From positions 913,501-977,500 of the forward strand of contig NZ_CP072642.1 of NCBI RefSeq assembly GCF_018304765.1: DNA of 64,000 bases, read 5' to 3'. Position numbers and translations under genes: made by a program. The stretch's first letter is position 1. The number at the start of each line of letters is the position of its first letter. Source of the DNA: Chloracidobacterium sp. N (GTDB taxonomy: Bacteria > Acidobacteriota > Blastocatellia > Chloracidobacteriales > Chloracidobacteriaceae). Shown piece by piece: positions 43,513 to 52,746 of the stretch. Below the pieces are notes generated by a model. The model was not told the origin of the DNA. It was given only the letters and a program-made list of their open reading frames with translations, and made no database searches.

Positions 43513-44355
43513 GTGAACGCCCGGCTCACGACGCTCCTCCATGCCCTGCGCTGCCCGGTGTGCGCTGGCGAAGCCCTCGTCTTTGAAGGCGAGTTTGAGG
43601 GGGTGCGCCGCACCGGGACGTTTTCCTGCCGTCAGTGCAGCGCCCGGTATCCGTTGCAGGATGGAATTGCCGATTTCCTGCCGACGGTCCACCCGGCGCT
43701 GACGCTGGCCCAGTTGACGGGACAATGGAAGCTGACGGCAACCGTGTATGAGCGCCTGTGGCGAACCCGCGCCCTGTCGCTGCTTTCCGGGGAGGCATTT
43801 CCGCCAGCGCGCGAAATTGGCTTGCTGCTCGATGCCCTTGAACCCACCTTTGCTGAAGATGGGCTATGGCTCGATGCCGCCTGTTCGACGGGCTACTACG
43901 GACGCCCGATAGCCAAACGACTCCTGGAGCAGGGCCGGACAGCTTCACTTGTGATTGGGATCGATCTTTCGCTGGCGATGCTGGAAGAAGCCCGTGCCTA
44001 CGCCAACCGTGAGGGCGTCGCCGAAGCCATGCTCTGGCTGCGGGCGGATATGTCCGCGCTGCCGCTGGCGGAGGCCACGGTGCGGGGCATCGCCTGCGGT
44101 GGCTCACTCAATGAGTACCGCGATGCGCTGGCTGTGTTGAAGGAGGGGCGGCGCGTCCTGCAACCCGAAGTCGGACGGTACTTCGTCATGAACCAGCTCG
44201 ATCCACCGCTCATCGTACGGGCGGCGCTGTCTTCCATGGGCGGGCTGACATTTTTCACGCGCCCCAAGCTGGATGCGCTTTTCGAGGCCGCCGGGCTGCA
44301 AAAGGTGACGGCCGCCGATTACGGCAAACTGGCCATCACCGTGCTGACCGTCTGA
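43513..44355 (+). CDS. class I SAM-dependent methyltransferase with Trm112-like zinc ribbon
   Basis: About 280 residues. The N-terminus has CPVC and CRQC (residues 14-45), a Trm112/YbaR-like zinc ribbon ending in YPLQDGIADFLP. The SAM-binding motif I is LWLDAACSTGYYG, and motif IV-like LRADMSALPL follows. The methyl acceptor is unknown. GTG 43513 is preferred because GAGG lies 7 bases upstream; TTG 43507 would overlap the previous stop. Confidence 0.85.
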   Translation: MNARLTTLLHALRCPVCAGEALVFEGEFEGVRRTGTFSCRQCSARYPLQDGIADFLPTVHPALTLAQLTGQWKLTATVYERLWRTRALSLLSGEAFPPAREIGLLLDALEPTFAEDGLWLDAACSTGYYGRPIAKRLLEQGRTASLVIGIDLSLAMLEEARAYANREGVAEAMLWLRADMSALPLAEATVRGIACGGSLNEYRDALAVLKEGRRVLQPEVGRYFVMNQLDPPLIVRAALSSMGGLTFFTRPKLDALFEAAGLQKVTAADYGKLAITVLTV

Positions 44356-44375
44356 AGCCGGGGCAACGTCAGGCT

Positions 44376-45149
44376 TCAGGAAACGCTGGACGCCACCGCG
44401 GACCGAGCCGCCACGGCATCGGGCGGAACAGAAGCAAAAAAGGCACGCCAGTCGCTGACCGGAGGCGTGTCGTCAGAAACGATTTCCAGTGTCCTGCCGT
44501 AGGCCGTGTCCGTCCACAGTGCCTGAACGCAGACTTCAGCCACATCAGCACGTGGAATGGAGCCACTCGAAAGGGCATCGGCCGGAGCCACCCTGATGCC
44601 TTTCTGGAGCGGAGGCTGGTTGGTCAATCCGCCCGGTCGCACGATGGTGTAGCGCAGTCCCGACGTACGAACGGCCTTTTCGGCCTTGTCCTTCATCGTG
44701 AGGATGTCGCCAAAGGGCTTCATCATGAGGCTGAACGGGTTGAGCGGTTGGTTGATGAGCATCGAGGTGACGATGACGATATGTTCGGCTCCGACCCGCT
44801 TCATCGCTTCCAGCACATTGACGGTGCCACGGTTGTCCACAGCGTCAGCGCCGTCGTCGCCAAAACCGAAGAAGTCGGCAAGACCCTTGCCCGTATTGGC
44901 AAAGCCGACGCGCGTGCCAACACAGTTGATGACCGCCCGGACACCGCGCAGCGCGTTTTCCAGTCCGGCCGGGTCCCGGACATCCGCCACGGCCGTTTCC
45001 ACGCCCGGCCTGGCGACTTCCTTCAGCTTGGCTTCTGACCGGGCAATGGCGCGGACCGGGATGCCATAATGCTGCAAGCGCGCCACGGCTTCCCGTCCGG
45101 TGCCGCCGTTGGCGCCCAGAACTGCCACGATACCTTCGTAAGTGGGCAT
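44376..45149 (-). CDS. NmrA-like/atypical SDR NAD(P)-binding protein
   Basis: A 257-residue protein. The cofactor loop is LGANGGTGREAV at residues 11-22, and YTIVRPGGLTNQP is the usual later segment. The catalytic YxxxK is not conserved, as in NmrA and complex I-assembly-type atypical SDRs, which bind NAD(P) for regulatory or isomerase roles, and in chlorophyll divinyl-reductase relatives. I cannot choose among them. It is the downstream neighbour of the P1 peptidase gene. Confidence 0.8.
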   Translation of the reverse strand: MPTYEGIVAVLGANGGTGREAVARLQHYGIPVRAIARSEAKLKEVARPGVETAVADVRDPAGLENALRGVRAVINCVGTRVGFANTGKGLADFFGFGDDGADAVDNRGTVNVLEAMKRVGAEHIVIVTSMLINQPLNPFSLMMKPFGDILTMKDKAEKAVRTSGLRYTIVRPGGLTNQPPLQKGIRVAPADALSSGSIPRADVAEVCVQALWTDTAYGRTLEIVSDDTPPVSDWRAFFASVPPDAVAARSAVASSVS

Positions 45150-45196
45150 GAATCCTGTTCCTCACACACATGGTACGGGGGGCGAAGGGATTGATT

Positions 45197-46180
45197 TCAC
45201 GGGGCAGCCACCGGCGCAACCTGTGCTGCCGGAGATGGCGCAGGTGTCACGGCACGCACGACCGCTTCAGCCACGACTTCCGCCGCAAGCGTTCCCAGGC
45301 AGCCAACATCCGTTACCGTCGCCGGCAGGTCGGGCGCGGCGACGGAGACGGCAAAGAGGGTGTCACCGTCGAAGGGCGTGTGGACGGGGAAAATCGTCCG
45401 GGCCAGCCCGTCGTGGGCCATCTGGGCGACTTTTGTGAGTTCAACCTTGGAAAGGGGAACGTTGGTGGCCACGACCCCGATGGTCGTGTGGCTGGCCGGC
45501 GGCAGCGGCGAAAAACGGGTGATGCGTCCGTCGCGGATGCATGCGGCAAGGTCGGCAAAGCGGCCATCCTCCAGCCGTGCGCCGGCGATGATCTGCTGTG
45601 TTTGAGGATGCCGGACGTCGCCGACAGCATTGACAGCCAGTAGGGCAGCGACGCATACGCCGTTGGGGAGCGTGCGCTGAAAACTGCCAATACCGCCCCG
45701 TGAGGCGCGGGCAAAACCGAGCAGCTTGCCGACCGTTGCCCCTGCGCCGGCCCCAACGTTCCCTTCGGCAACCGGAGCTGTCGTGGCGGCCAGGCAAGCC
45801 TGGTAGCCCGCTTCAGCATCGGGATATATCGCCGGATCGCCGGTGTGCAGGTCAAACAGGATGGCCGCCGGGACAATCGGCACCCGCGCCACACCAACGT
45901 CAAAACCAACGCCCTGCTCCCGCAGGTAGCGGACGACGCCGGTCGCCGCTTCCAGACCGAAGGCGCTGCCTCCGGCCAGAACGATGGCGTGCACCTGGGC
46001 GACGAGGTTGAGCGGCGCCAGAACATCCGTTTCACGGGTGCCGGGCGCGCCGCCACGCACGTCCACACCCGCCACGGCCGGACGGTCGAAACACACGACG
46101 GTACAGCCGGTCGGACGGCGCGTGTCGGTGAAGTGTCCGACGCGCAGCCCGGTAATGGCGGTCAGGGTCAGGTTTTCCAT
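45197..46180 (-). CDS. P1 family peptidase (DmpA/L-aminopeptidase type)
   Basis: A 327-residue N-terminal-nucleophile hydrolase. GLRVGHFTD at the start, the GGSAFGLEAATGVVRYL stretch and the GNVGAGAGATVGK-GGIGS region are family hallmarks; the enzyme self-cleaves before the nucleophile in the GGIG[ST] segment. It releases N-terminal or beta-amino acids from peptides. The C-terminal 20 residues are Ala/Pro-rich. Its start overlaps the end of the RmlD-like gene by 13 bases, so the two are translationally linked. Confidence 0.88.
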   Translation of the reverse strand: MENLTLTAITGLRVGHFTDTRRPTGCTVVCFDRPAVAGVDVRGGAPGTRETDVLAPLNLVAQVHAIVLAGGSAFGLEAATGVVRYLREQGVGFDVGVARVPIVPAAILFDLHTGDPAIYPDAEAGYQACLAATTAPVAEGNVGAGAGATVGKLLGFARASRGGIGSFQRTLPNGVCVAALLAVNAVGDVRHPQTQQIIAGARLEDGRFADLAACIRDGRITRFSPLPPASHTTIGVVATNVPLSKVELTKVAQMAHDGLARTIFPVHTPFDGDTLFAVSVAAPDLPATVTDVGCLGTLAAEVVAEAVVRAVTPAPSPAAQVAPVAAP

Positions 46181-47022
46181 ACTGCCAGACTTTCAGCCAA
46201 AGCGTCGCGCCAGTCGCGCAGTACCGGCAGCCCACGGGAAGCATCCGCCGAGTGTGCCAGGACGCACGACATCGGGCGCTTTGCCGGGCGGCGCAACTCG
46301 GCTTCCGTCACACCAACCAGCGTAGCCTGGGCGTGGGAGCCAAGCCATGCACGTGCCAGAGCGGCAAAATCGTACCAGCTACAGGGTTCTCCGGCGCTGA
46401 CGGCATGAAACAGCCCGCCAGCGCGGGCTTCCGCCAGACAGCGCAGGTACAGAGCAACGTCGGCTGCGTAGCTCGGAAGAATGCGGTTGTCGGTGATGCC
46501 TTTGACGACGCCGGGACGGGTGAGCAGGTCGCCAATCACGCTGGCAAAGTTCTTGCCGCCGTGTCCAAAAAGCCCGGCTACCCGCACGACGGCGAAATCC
46601 GGTGAAACGCTGTGCACGGCCTGCTCCCCCGCCAGCTTGGACGCGCCATAGACCGAAATGGGGTTGGGAGGACTCGTCGGCTGGTAGGGGAGTGGGCTGG
46701 TGCCGTCAAAGACGTAGTCGGTGCTGATGTGAATGAAGTAGGCCCCGATGGCCATGGCATTTTCAGCCAGGTGACGGGGGCCGTCCGCGTTGTGGAGAAA
46801 GGCGGCGGCGCGCTCGGTTTCACACGCATCCACGTTCGTCATGGCGGCGCAGTTGATGATGACGGCCGGATGGTATTGCTTCAGACAAGCGCGTACGGCT
46901 GCCGCGTCGCTGATGTCCAGCTCAGAGCGGCGCAGAGCGATGACCTCGTAGTGCTGGTGGCAGGCTTCAGCAACGTGGCGGCCAAGCAATCCGGCTGCGC
47001 CGGTGACAAGCAGGCTGGGCAT
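46168..47022 (-). CDS. RmlD-like NAD(P)-dependent sugar reductase
   Basis: A 284-residue extended SDR. VTGAAGLLGRHVA binds NAD(P), FIHISTDYVFDG and the catalytic YGASK match dTDP-4-dehydrorhamnose reductase. It would reduce dTDP-4-keto-rhamnose to dTDP-rhamnose, but RmlA, B and C are not adjacent, so a related nucleotide-sugar reductase, or the methionine-adenosyltransferase-beta-like group, cannot be excluded. It overlaps the P1 peptidase gene and follows the kinase gene by 8 bases. Confidence 0.82.
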   Translation of the reverse strand: MPSLLVTGAAGLLGRHVAEACHQHYEVIALRRSELDISDAAAVRACLKQYHPAVIINCAAMTNVDACETERAAAFLHNADGPRHLAENAMAIGAYFIHISTDYVFDGTSPLPYQPTSPPNPISVYGASKLAGEQAVHSVSPDFAVVRVAGLFGHGGKNFASVIGDLLTRPGVVKGITDNRILPSYAADVALYLRCLAEARAGGLFHAVSAGEPCSWYDFAALARAWLGSHAQATLVGVTEAELRRPAKRPMSCVLAHSADASRGLPVLRDWRDALAESLAVWKT

Positions 47023-47030
47023 GGTGTGTG

Positions 47031-48866
47031 TCAGTCACGCGGACGACGTTTGTCTTTGTCCTTGTCGTCTTTGTCGCGTCCGATTTTCCAGATTTCCCAG
47101 AAACGGCGTTTTTCGCGTCTTTCCTCACGTCTTTCGGCCTGACGCTGCTCAGCGCGTGGGGCGCGCGCAGTCCCAGGGCCGGGTTGTGGGCGAGGCGTGG
47201 ACGGCGGCTCCGTGCGGGTGGCTTCCGCAGGTGGTCGGGAGGGTGGAGGAGCGGGTGTTTCGGCGGGTGGTTGGGGCGGGCGTGCCGCTTCCGCTTCGTT
47301 CCGGGCTTTATTGGTTGTTGGGGAACGGCGGGCGGCAGGAGTTGTGGCTGGTGGAGCAGCAGGCACTGTTTCCCCTGGCGGGTTGGCTGGTGTGGTCGCT
47401 GATGGTGATGAAGCGGCTGAATGGTTTTCTCCCGACGGATTGGCAGCAGGGCTGGTGTCCGGGGATGGCCCGTCCGTAACTGGCGGTGCTGTAACAGCCG
47501 GTCTTTCGACAGGGGATGTCACCGGAGCCGTAGGGCGCATCCAGCTTGTTGCCACCAGCCCCCCAACCAGCAGTACGGCCGAGATACCGCCCACAATACC
47601 CAGCCGCTGAACTGCCCTGGAGCGCGATTCGGGGGCCTTGGCCGTGGTCACGGTCTGAACCGTGACCATCTCCGGCGCCGGTGTGGACGCCGCGCCGATA
47701 GCCAGTGTGCCCGTTCCGGCTCTCGGCGTGGGAGCCGCCGGGACCTGGCTCAGAGGGGATGATGACACCGACGATGAAGCCGGCCCGTCAGTGCCCACGG
47801 GGTTTCCGATGGCAAAGGTCCCTCCCACCGTGTCTTGTGTGGCCGGAGTGGGTTGAAGACTGCTGCCCTGAAGGGTGGCTTTCTGGGCCGGGCCTGCTTC
47901 CGCCGCCAGTGTGCTGTCATCCGTCGGCGCCTTGAACGGTGTTGGTGTTGGCAGGGAAAGGGGAATGACCGGACTGGGCTTCGCGCCATAGGCCGCGGCG
48001 TAGGCTGCTTCGAGACGGTTCCACCAGTCAGCCACCGAGTCCGGGCGGTCGGAGGGCTTTTTGGCCAGCGCCGTCAGGACGGCTTCTTCCAGTACCGGAG
48101 GCACGTCGGGGTTGAGTTCCCGGAGTGGTGTCGGCGGCTTCTGAATCTGCGCCGTGAGAATGGCGGCAACCCGCCCCCGAAACGGCGGTTGCCCAACCAG
48201 CATCTCGTAGGCAATCACGGCCAGACTGTAGAGGTCAGACCGCGCATCCAGGTCCTCGCCGCTGCAATGTTCGGGTGACATGTAGGCCGGTGTTCCCACC
48301 AGTTCACCCGTGCGCGTGATACTCGACGAAGTTTCAGCCTCTTCGACGGTTTTGGCCAGCCCGAAGTCGAGAACCTTGACCGTGGTGCTGCCGTCATCCC
48401 GCCGCTTGAGCATGATGTTGTCCGGCTTGAGATCGCGGTGGATGATGTTGCGGCGATGGGCAAACTCAACGGCGGCACAGACTTCGCGCAGAATCGGGAG
48501 CGCCAGCGGGGGTGGCAGTACCCCCTGTTCCAGCAGGATATGGCGTAGTCCCTTGCCCTCGACAAACTCCAGAATCAGGTAAGCGCCGCCGTCAGGAAGC
48601 TTGCCGAAATCATAAACCGTGACGATGTTGGGGTGTTCGGTGGCAGCCGCCGTGCGTGCTTCCCGGAAGAAACGTTCGAGTGAGCCTTCAACCGTCAGAA
48701 TTTCCGAACGCAGGACTTTGACGGCTACGGTCCGCTCCAGGAGCAGATGGCGGCCGCGATACACTGCACCCATGCCACCCTGTCCCAGGATGGCTTCCAG
48801 CCGAACCTTGTTGTCAATGATGCTCCCTACCAGGGATGACTCGGACGCCGTATCGGGCTGGGGCAT
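47031..48866 (-). CDS. transmembrane Ser/Thr protein kinase (Pkn type)
   Basis: A 611-residue kinase. Residues about 20-280 form a Hanks-type kinase domain: glycine loop GQGGMGAVY, Lys50 (VAVK), HRDLKPDN with Asp145, DFG with Asp167 and APE-like TPAYMSPEH. A Ser/Thr/Pro-rich juxtamembrane region follows, then a membrane helix (VGGISAVLLVGGLVATSW, about 430-450). The outer part is Pro/Ala/Thr-rich and ends in an Arg/Glu/Lys/Asp-rich tail, with no PASTA or other sensor domain. Targets are unknown. It is upstream of the RmlD-like and P1 peptidase genes. Confidence 0.93.
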   Translation of the reverse strand: MPQPDTASESSLVGSIIDNKVRLEAILGQGGMGAVYRGRHLLLERTVAVKVLRSEILTVEGSLERFFREARTAAATEHPNIVTVYDFGKLPDGGAYLILEFVEGKGLRHILLEQGVLPPPLALPILREVCAAVEFAHRRNIIHRDLKPDNIMLKRRDDGSTTVKVLDFGLAKTVEEAETSSSITRTGELVGTPAYMSPEHCSGEDLDARSDLYSLAVIAYEMLVGQPPFRGRVAAILTAQIQKPPTPLRELNPDVPPVLEEAVLTALAKKPSDRPDSVADWWNRLEAAYAAAYGAKPSPVIPLSLPTPTPFKAPTDDSTLAAEAGPAQKATLQGSSLQPTPATQDTVGGTFAIGNPVGTDGPASSSVSSSPLSQVPAAPTPRAGTGTLAIGAASTPAPEMVTVQTVTTAKAPESRSRAVQRLGIVGGISAVLLVGGLVATSWMRPTAPVTSPVERPAVTAPPVTDGPSPDTSPAANPSGENHSAASSPSATTPANPPGETVPAAPPATTPAARRSPTTNKARNEAEAARPPQPPAETPAPPPSRPPAEATRTEPPSTPRPQPGPGTARAPRAEQRQAERREERREKRRFWEIWKIGRDKDDKDKDKRRPRD

Positions 48867-48903
48867 AGGTCTGGCTCACATGTTTGGTTGGGGTTGCGTG
48901 ACT

Positions 48904-49953
48904 TTAGCCCATCTGGGCCTCAGCAAAGGTCACCATGCCTACGTGCAGGCTACATGCTGCATCGAGAATTGAAAATGCCAAAGCCGCGCCGCTGGCTTCG
49001 CCCAGACACAGGTCAAGCTGCAAGAGCGGCGTCACTCCCAGCAAATCAAGCAGCACCTGATGCCCCGGCTCGGCCGAACAATGCCCAAACACCATGAACT
49101 CGCGCGCCGCCGGTGCCAGGGCGACGGCTACGGCTGCGGCGGCCGTCGAAACGTATCCGTCGGCAACAGCCACGAGTCCTTCAGCCGCACACCCCAGAAA
49201 CGCCCCACACATGGCGGCCAGATCAAGCCCCCCAACGTTCACCAGGATGTCGTACGGAGCATCGGGGCGCAGGCGATGGCGTTCGAGGGCGTGCCGGATG
49301 ACATCCGCCTTGTGCGCGACGCCTTCCGGTGAAAGTCCGCTGCCACGGCCTGTCACCAGTTCGGGTGGCTTGCCGGTCAGGGCCGCCGTGACCGCGGCTG
49401 CCGCCGTCGTGTTGCCAATGCCCATTTCACCAATCGCCACGGCCCGGATGCCCCGTTGACGAAGTTCGGACACCGTTGTGTAGCCAGCGTGCAGGGCGGC
49501 GGCGCATTCCTCCGGCGTCATGGCCGGTTCGTGGGCAAAGTTGCGCGTCCCACGGCGTACCTTGCTGTGCCGGATACCAGGCAGGTGCAAAACATCGGCG
49601 TCAATGCCGACATCACAGATGACGAGTTCACTGCCGGTGAGTCTGGCGAGAACAGCAATCGCTGCCCCGCCGCCGATGAAGTTGTGCAGGTGCTGGTGGG
49701 TGATCCGTGTTGGAAACGCATTGACGCCTTCGGCACAGATGCCATGGTCGGCGCAAAAAACCACAATTGCCCGTGGCCGGGACTGTGGGGTTTCCGTCGC
49801 CTGAATGGCAGCTATCCGGGCTGCCAGGGTTTCCAAGCGGCCGAGACTGCCCGGCGGTTTGACAAGGCTGGCCTGCCGCACTGCTGCCTTTTCTGCCCAG
49901 ACCGGCTGCGGTGGATGGATGTTTTCCAGAAGACTTTGCCACCAGTGCGTCAT
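48904..49953 (-). CDS. cobT: nicotinate-nucleotide--dimethylbenzimidazole phosphoribosyltransferase
   Basis: A 349-residue enzyme that makes alpha-ribazole phosphate from nicotinate mononucleotide and dimethylbenzimidazole, the lower-ligand step of cobalamin assembly. VVFCADHGICAEGVNAFP, GEMGIGNTTAAAA and the catalytic Glu in CLGEASGAAL are family signatures. It is separate from the riboswitch-controlled B12 block at 55-64 kb. It overlaps the esterase gene upstream by 4 bases. Confidence 0.94.
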   Translation of the reverse strand: MTHWWQSLLENIHPPQPVWAEKAAVRQASLVKPPGSLGRLETLAARIAAIQATETPQSRPRAIVVFCADHGICAEGVNAFPTRITHQHLHNFIGGGAAIAVLARLTGSELVICDVGIDADVLHLPGIRHSKVRRGTRNFAHEPAMTPEECAAALHAGYTTVSELRQRGIRAVAIGEMGIGNTTAAAAVTAALTGKPPELVTGRGSGLSPEGVAHKADVIRHALERHRLRPDAPYDILVNVGGLDLAAMCGAFLGCAAEGLVAVADGYVSTAAAAVAVALAPAAREFMVFGHCSAEPGHQVLLDLLGVTPLLQLDLCLGEASGAALAFSILDAACSLHVGMVTFAEAQMG

Positions 49954-50897
49954 GACAGCGTACCGAAGGCCCGGCGCAGCGCGGCTGCCGATTCATCGAG
50001 GGCGCGGGAAGCGTCGTCAAACAAGCCCGTCAGCGCGAAAAAGCCGTGCAGCATGCCGGCATAGCAGGAAACCGAGGTGGTCACACCGGCGGCTTCAAGG
50101 CGCCGGGCATACGCTGTGCCTTCGTCCCGCAGGGGGTCGTACTCAGCCACGATGATGTGCGCCGGAGGCAGCCCGGACAGGTCTTTTTCAAAGAGCGGTG
50201 AGAGATAGGGATGCCGCCGGTCCTGGTCGGCCGGGACGTAGTGGCGCAAAAACCACTGCATGGTTTCTTTCGTCAGCAGGTAGCCTGTGCCGTAAGCCTC
50301 ATAGGACGGTTGGCTGTGGGTGACATCGGTCACAGGATAGACGAGCAACTGGAACACCGGCAGCTTTCCCTTGCGATTGCGCGCCATCAGGGCGGCCACG
50401 GTGGCCAGGTTGCCGCCAGCGCTGTCGCCCGCAACGGCAATCCGCGCCGGATCGCCGCCCAGTTCGGCCGCGTGGGCGGCCGTCCATTGCAGGGCGTCGT
50501 AAGCGTCAATGGGCGCTGCCGGGAAGGGATGTTCCGGGGCCAGCCGGTAGTCCACCGAGACCACCAGCGTCGGAGTCCGGTTGGCCAGAATGCGGCAGAC
50601 GTTGTCGTGGCTGTCGAGATTGCCAATGACGAACCCGCCGCCGTGGAAGTAGAGCGTGATAGGCAACGGCTGGTCGCTCGGCGGCGCGTACAGGCGAACG
50701 GGAATTTCAGCCTGGCTGCCCGGAATGCGCCGTTCCTCGATGCGGGCCACAGGTTCCGGCGGCCCGGCCAGGGCCCGGAGCGCGAGGAAGGACGCCCGCG
50801 CCTGCTCCGGCGTCAGCGTCCACATGGGCGGATTGCCCAGCGCTGCCATCTGGTTGAGAAAAGCTTCTGCTTGTGGATGCAGGGGCATCGGATACAC
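49950..50897 (-). CDS. alpha/beta hydrolase, HSL-type esterase/lipase
   Basis: A 315-residue soluble esterase of the hormone-sensitive-lipase (family IV) type. The oxyanion motif is FHGGGF, the nucleophile is in GDSAGGN, the acid in EYDPLRDEG and the histidine in MLHGFF. It should cleave short-chain esters. A short leader is possible, with an alternative ATG three codons in. It overlaps cobT by 4 bases, an association I cannot explain functionally. Confidence 0.92.
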   Translation of the reverse strand: MYPMPLHPQAEAFLNQMAALGNPPMWTLTPEQARASFLALRALAGPPEPVARIEERRIPGSQAEIPVRLYAPPSDQPLPITLYFHGGGFVIGNLDSHDNVCRILANRTPTLVVSVDYRLAPEHPFPAAPIDAYDALQWTAAHAAELGGDPARIAVAGDSAGGNLATVAALMARNRKGKLPVFQLLVYPVTDVTHSQPSYEAYGTGYLLTKETMQWFLRHYVPADQDRRHPYLSPLFEKDLSGLPPAHIIVAEYDPLRDEGTAYARRLEAAGVTTSVSCYAGMLHGFFALTGLFDDASRALDESAAALRRAFGTLS

Positions 50898-50945
50898 CTC
50901 CGCTGCCAGGCGTGCGCGTTGTTCCCGCCCGGCTCAAGTCAGCTC

Positions 50946-51971
50946 TCACGTCAGCCGCACCGTCTGATCGCCGGCGATGATCTGTCCAATCGTGAAGACT
51001 TCATAGCCGCGCGCGCGCAGGTTTTGGGAAACGGCCTCGGCGTCGCCTGCGGCCACGACCAGCGCCATGCCGATTCCCATGTTGAACACCCGGTAGCTTT
51101 CTTCTTCAGGAAGCTGCCCCAGGGCGACGAGGTGGGAAAAGACCGGCAGGATGGGCCAACTCCCGCGCCGAAGTTCAACCGCACATCCTTCAGGCAGGAT
51201 ACGGGGCAGGTTGTCAAGCAGACCGCCGCCGGTAATGTGCGCCAGCCCTTTCACCTGTCCGCTGCCGAGCAGAGGTTCGAGCGCCGGCAGATAGCACTGG
51301 TGCGGTTTGAGAAGTTCTTCGGCCACCGTACAGCCCAGGGCTTCAACCTGCGTGTCGGTTTCGTAGCGCGCCGTCTCGAAAAACAGTTTCCGCGCCAGGC
51401 TGTAGCCATTCGTGTGTAAGCCTACCGAGGGCAGGCCCAGAACGACATCGCCGGGGCGGATGGTTTTCCCGTCAATGATGTGGGGACGGTCCACCCAGCC
51501 AACGATGAAGCCGGCGATGTCATACTCGCCATCGCCATAGAAACCGGGCATCTCGGCCGTTTCGCCGCCGATGAGGGGACAGCCGAAGTTGCGGCAGGCC
51601 CGGGCCAGTCCGTCCACAATCGCGGCCACGATACTGGGGGCAAGCCGGCCCGTGGCGATGTAGTCGAGAAAAAACAGCGGGCGCGCACCCTGAACGAGAA
51701 TATCGTTGATGCAGTGGGCAACCAGATCGTAACCCACGGTGTGGTGAATGCCGGTCAGAAAGGCGATTTTGAGCTTCGTGCCAACGCCGTCGGCGCTGGC
51801 CACGAGCACCGGGTCGGTGGCGCCGGCAAAGGTCGGGCGAAACAGTGCGCCGAAGCTGCCGATGTCACTGAGCACCTGGGCGTTGAACGTCGTCTGTGCC
51901 AGGTGGCGGATGCGGCGCTTGGCTTCCTGAGCGGCCGCCAGATTCACGCCGGCGTCACGGTATGTCACCAC
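50946..51971 (-). CDS. purM: phosphoribosylformylglycinamidine cyclo-ligase
   Basis: A 341-residue enzyme of purine synthesis that closes the imidazole ring of AIR using ATP. Hallmarks include DGVGTKLKIAF, the GGETAEMPGFY loop, GLPSVGLHTNGYSLARK and HITGGGLLDNLPR. The length is normal. It precedes the esterase-cobT pair on the same strand, and follows the DUF3006 gene by 14 bases. Other pur genes are not in the window. Confidence 0.97.
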   Translation of the reverse strand: MVTYRDAGVNLAAAQEAKRRIRHLAQTTFNAQVLSDIGSFGALFRPTFAGATDPVLVASADGVGTKLKIAFLTGIHHTVGYDLVAHCINDILVQGARPLFFLDYIATGRLAPSIVAAIVDGLARACRNFGCPLIGGETAEMPGFYGDGEYDIAGFIVGWVDRPHIIDGKTIRPGDVVLGLPSVGLHTNGYSLARKLFFETARYETDTQVEALGCTVAEELLKPHQCYLPALEPLLGSGQVKGLAHITGGGLLDNLPRILPEGCAVELRRGSWPILPVFSHLVALGQLPEEESYRVFNMGIGMALVVAAGDAEAVSQNLRARGYEVFTIGQIIAGDQTVRLT

Positions 51972-51985
51972 GGTGGTTTCCCCAT

Positions 51986-52255
51986 TCAGAGATAAAAATC
52001 TTTCTGGTCCGGGTCCTGGCCCTGGGTCAGTTCGCGGAGCAGCGTTTTGACTTCGGCCTGGGCGCGCAGACGGGCGTCCTCGTCGAGTGTGAAGGTCACA
52101 CGCAGGTGATCGCCTTCGCGCAACCCGGCCGGAAGCAGGCTCACCGGACAGTCGAAATACACCCGGTCGTTGTCGTGGAGCACAAGCCGGGCAAGGCCCT
52201 CGGTCAAACTGTCCACGACGAGGTGGCAGGCGCTGGAAGTTGCCGGATCGTCCAT
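51986..52255 (-). CDS. DUF3006-like small protein
   Basis: An 89-residue protein. HLVVDSLTEGLARLVLHDN and GLREGDHLRVTFTLDEDA match the small beta-barrel DUF3006 type, usually one domain of unknown function. The start at ATG 52255 is preferred to a frame up to 52312, which would run into the YqeY gene. It is in a tight minus-strand series YqeY-DUF3006-purM. Confidence 0.72.
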   Translation of the reverse strand: MDDPATSSACHLVVDSLTEGLARLVLHDNDRVYFDCPVSLLPAGLREGDHLRVTFTLDEDARLRAQAEVKTLLRELTQGQDPDQKDFYL

Positions 52256-52280
52256 GGGTATCGGCCTTTCAGATAATGGC

Positions 52281-52730
52281 TTAGGCGGAGAGTTTGGCGC
52301 GCACGAGGTCATTGACGGCTTTCCCGTCGGCGCGGCGTCCGGCCAGCCTGGCCATGACGGCTTTCATCACCCGGCCGATGTCCTTGGGTGAACTGGCTCC
52401 GGTTTCGGCAATGACAGCCGTGACGATGGTCTCCAGTTCGTCGGCGCTGACGGCCGCCGGCAGGTAGCTTTCCAGAAGTTCCAGTTCGGCCTGTTCCCTG
52501 GCGGCCAAATCTGCGCGCCCGCCCTTGGCAAAGGACTCGGCGGCTTCCCGGCGCTGTTTGATCAGGGTCGAAAGCAGCGCCATGACTTCGGCATCGTCAA
52601 GCTGGTGCTGCACCTCGATTTCCTGTTTCTGAAGCGCCGCCTTCACCATGCGCAGGGCTTCGAGGCGGGCGGTGTCCCTGGTTTTCAGCGCCGTGGTGAG
52701 GTCGGCAAGCAGGCGTTCACGAAGCGTCAT
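52281..52730 (-). CDS. GatB/YqeY domain protein
   Basis: A 149-residue helical protein, MTLRERLLADLTTALKTRD, of the YqeY family, which shares the C-terminal tRNA-binding-like domain of GatB. The C-terminal segment DIGRVMKAVMARLAGRADGK-like (here RLAGRRADGKAVNDLVRAKL) is a hallmark. The biochemical role is unsettled; it is thought to help tRNA amidation or binding. It lies between DUF3386 and DUF3006 genes on the same strand. Confidence 0.93.
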   Translation of the reverse strand: MTLRERLLADLTTALKTRDTARLEALRMVKAALQKQEIEVQHQLDDAEVMALLSTLIKQRREAAESFAKGGRADLAAREQAELELLESYLPAAVSADELETIVTAVIAETGASSPKDIGRVMKAVMARLAGRRADGKAVNDLVRAKLSA

Positions 52731-52746
52731 ACAGGCTCAATCAGAC

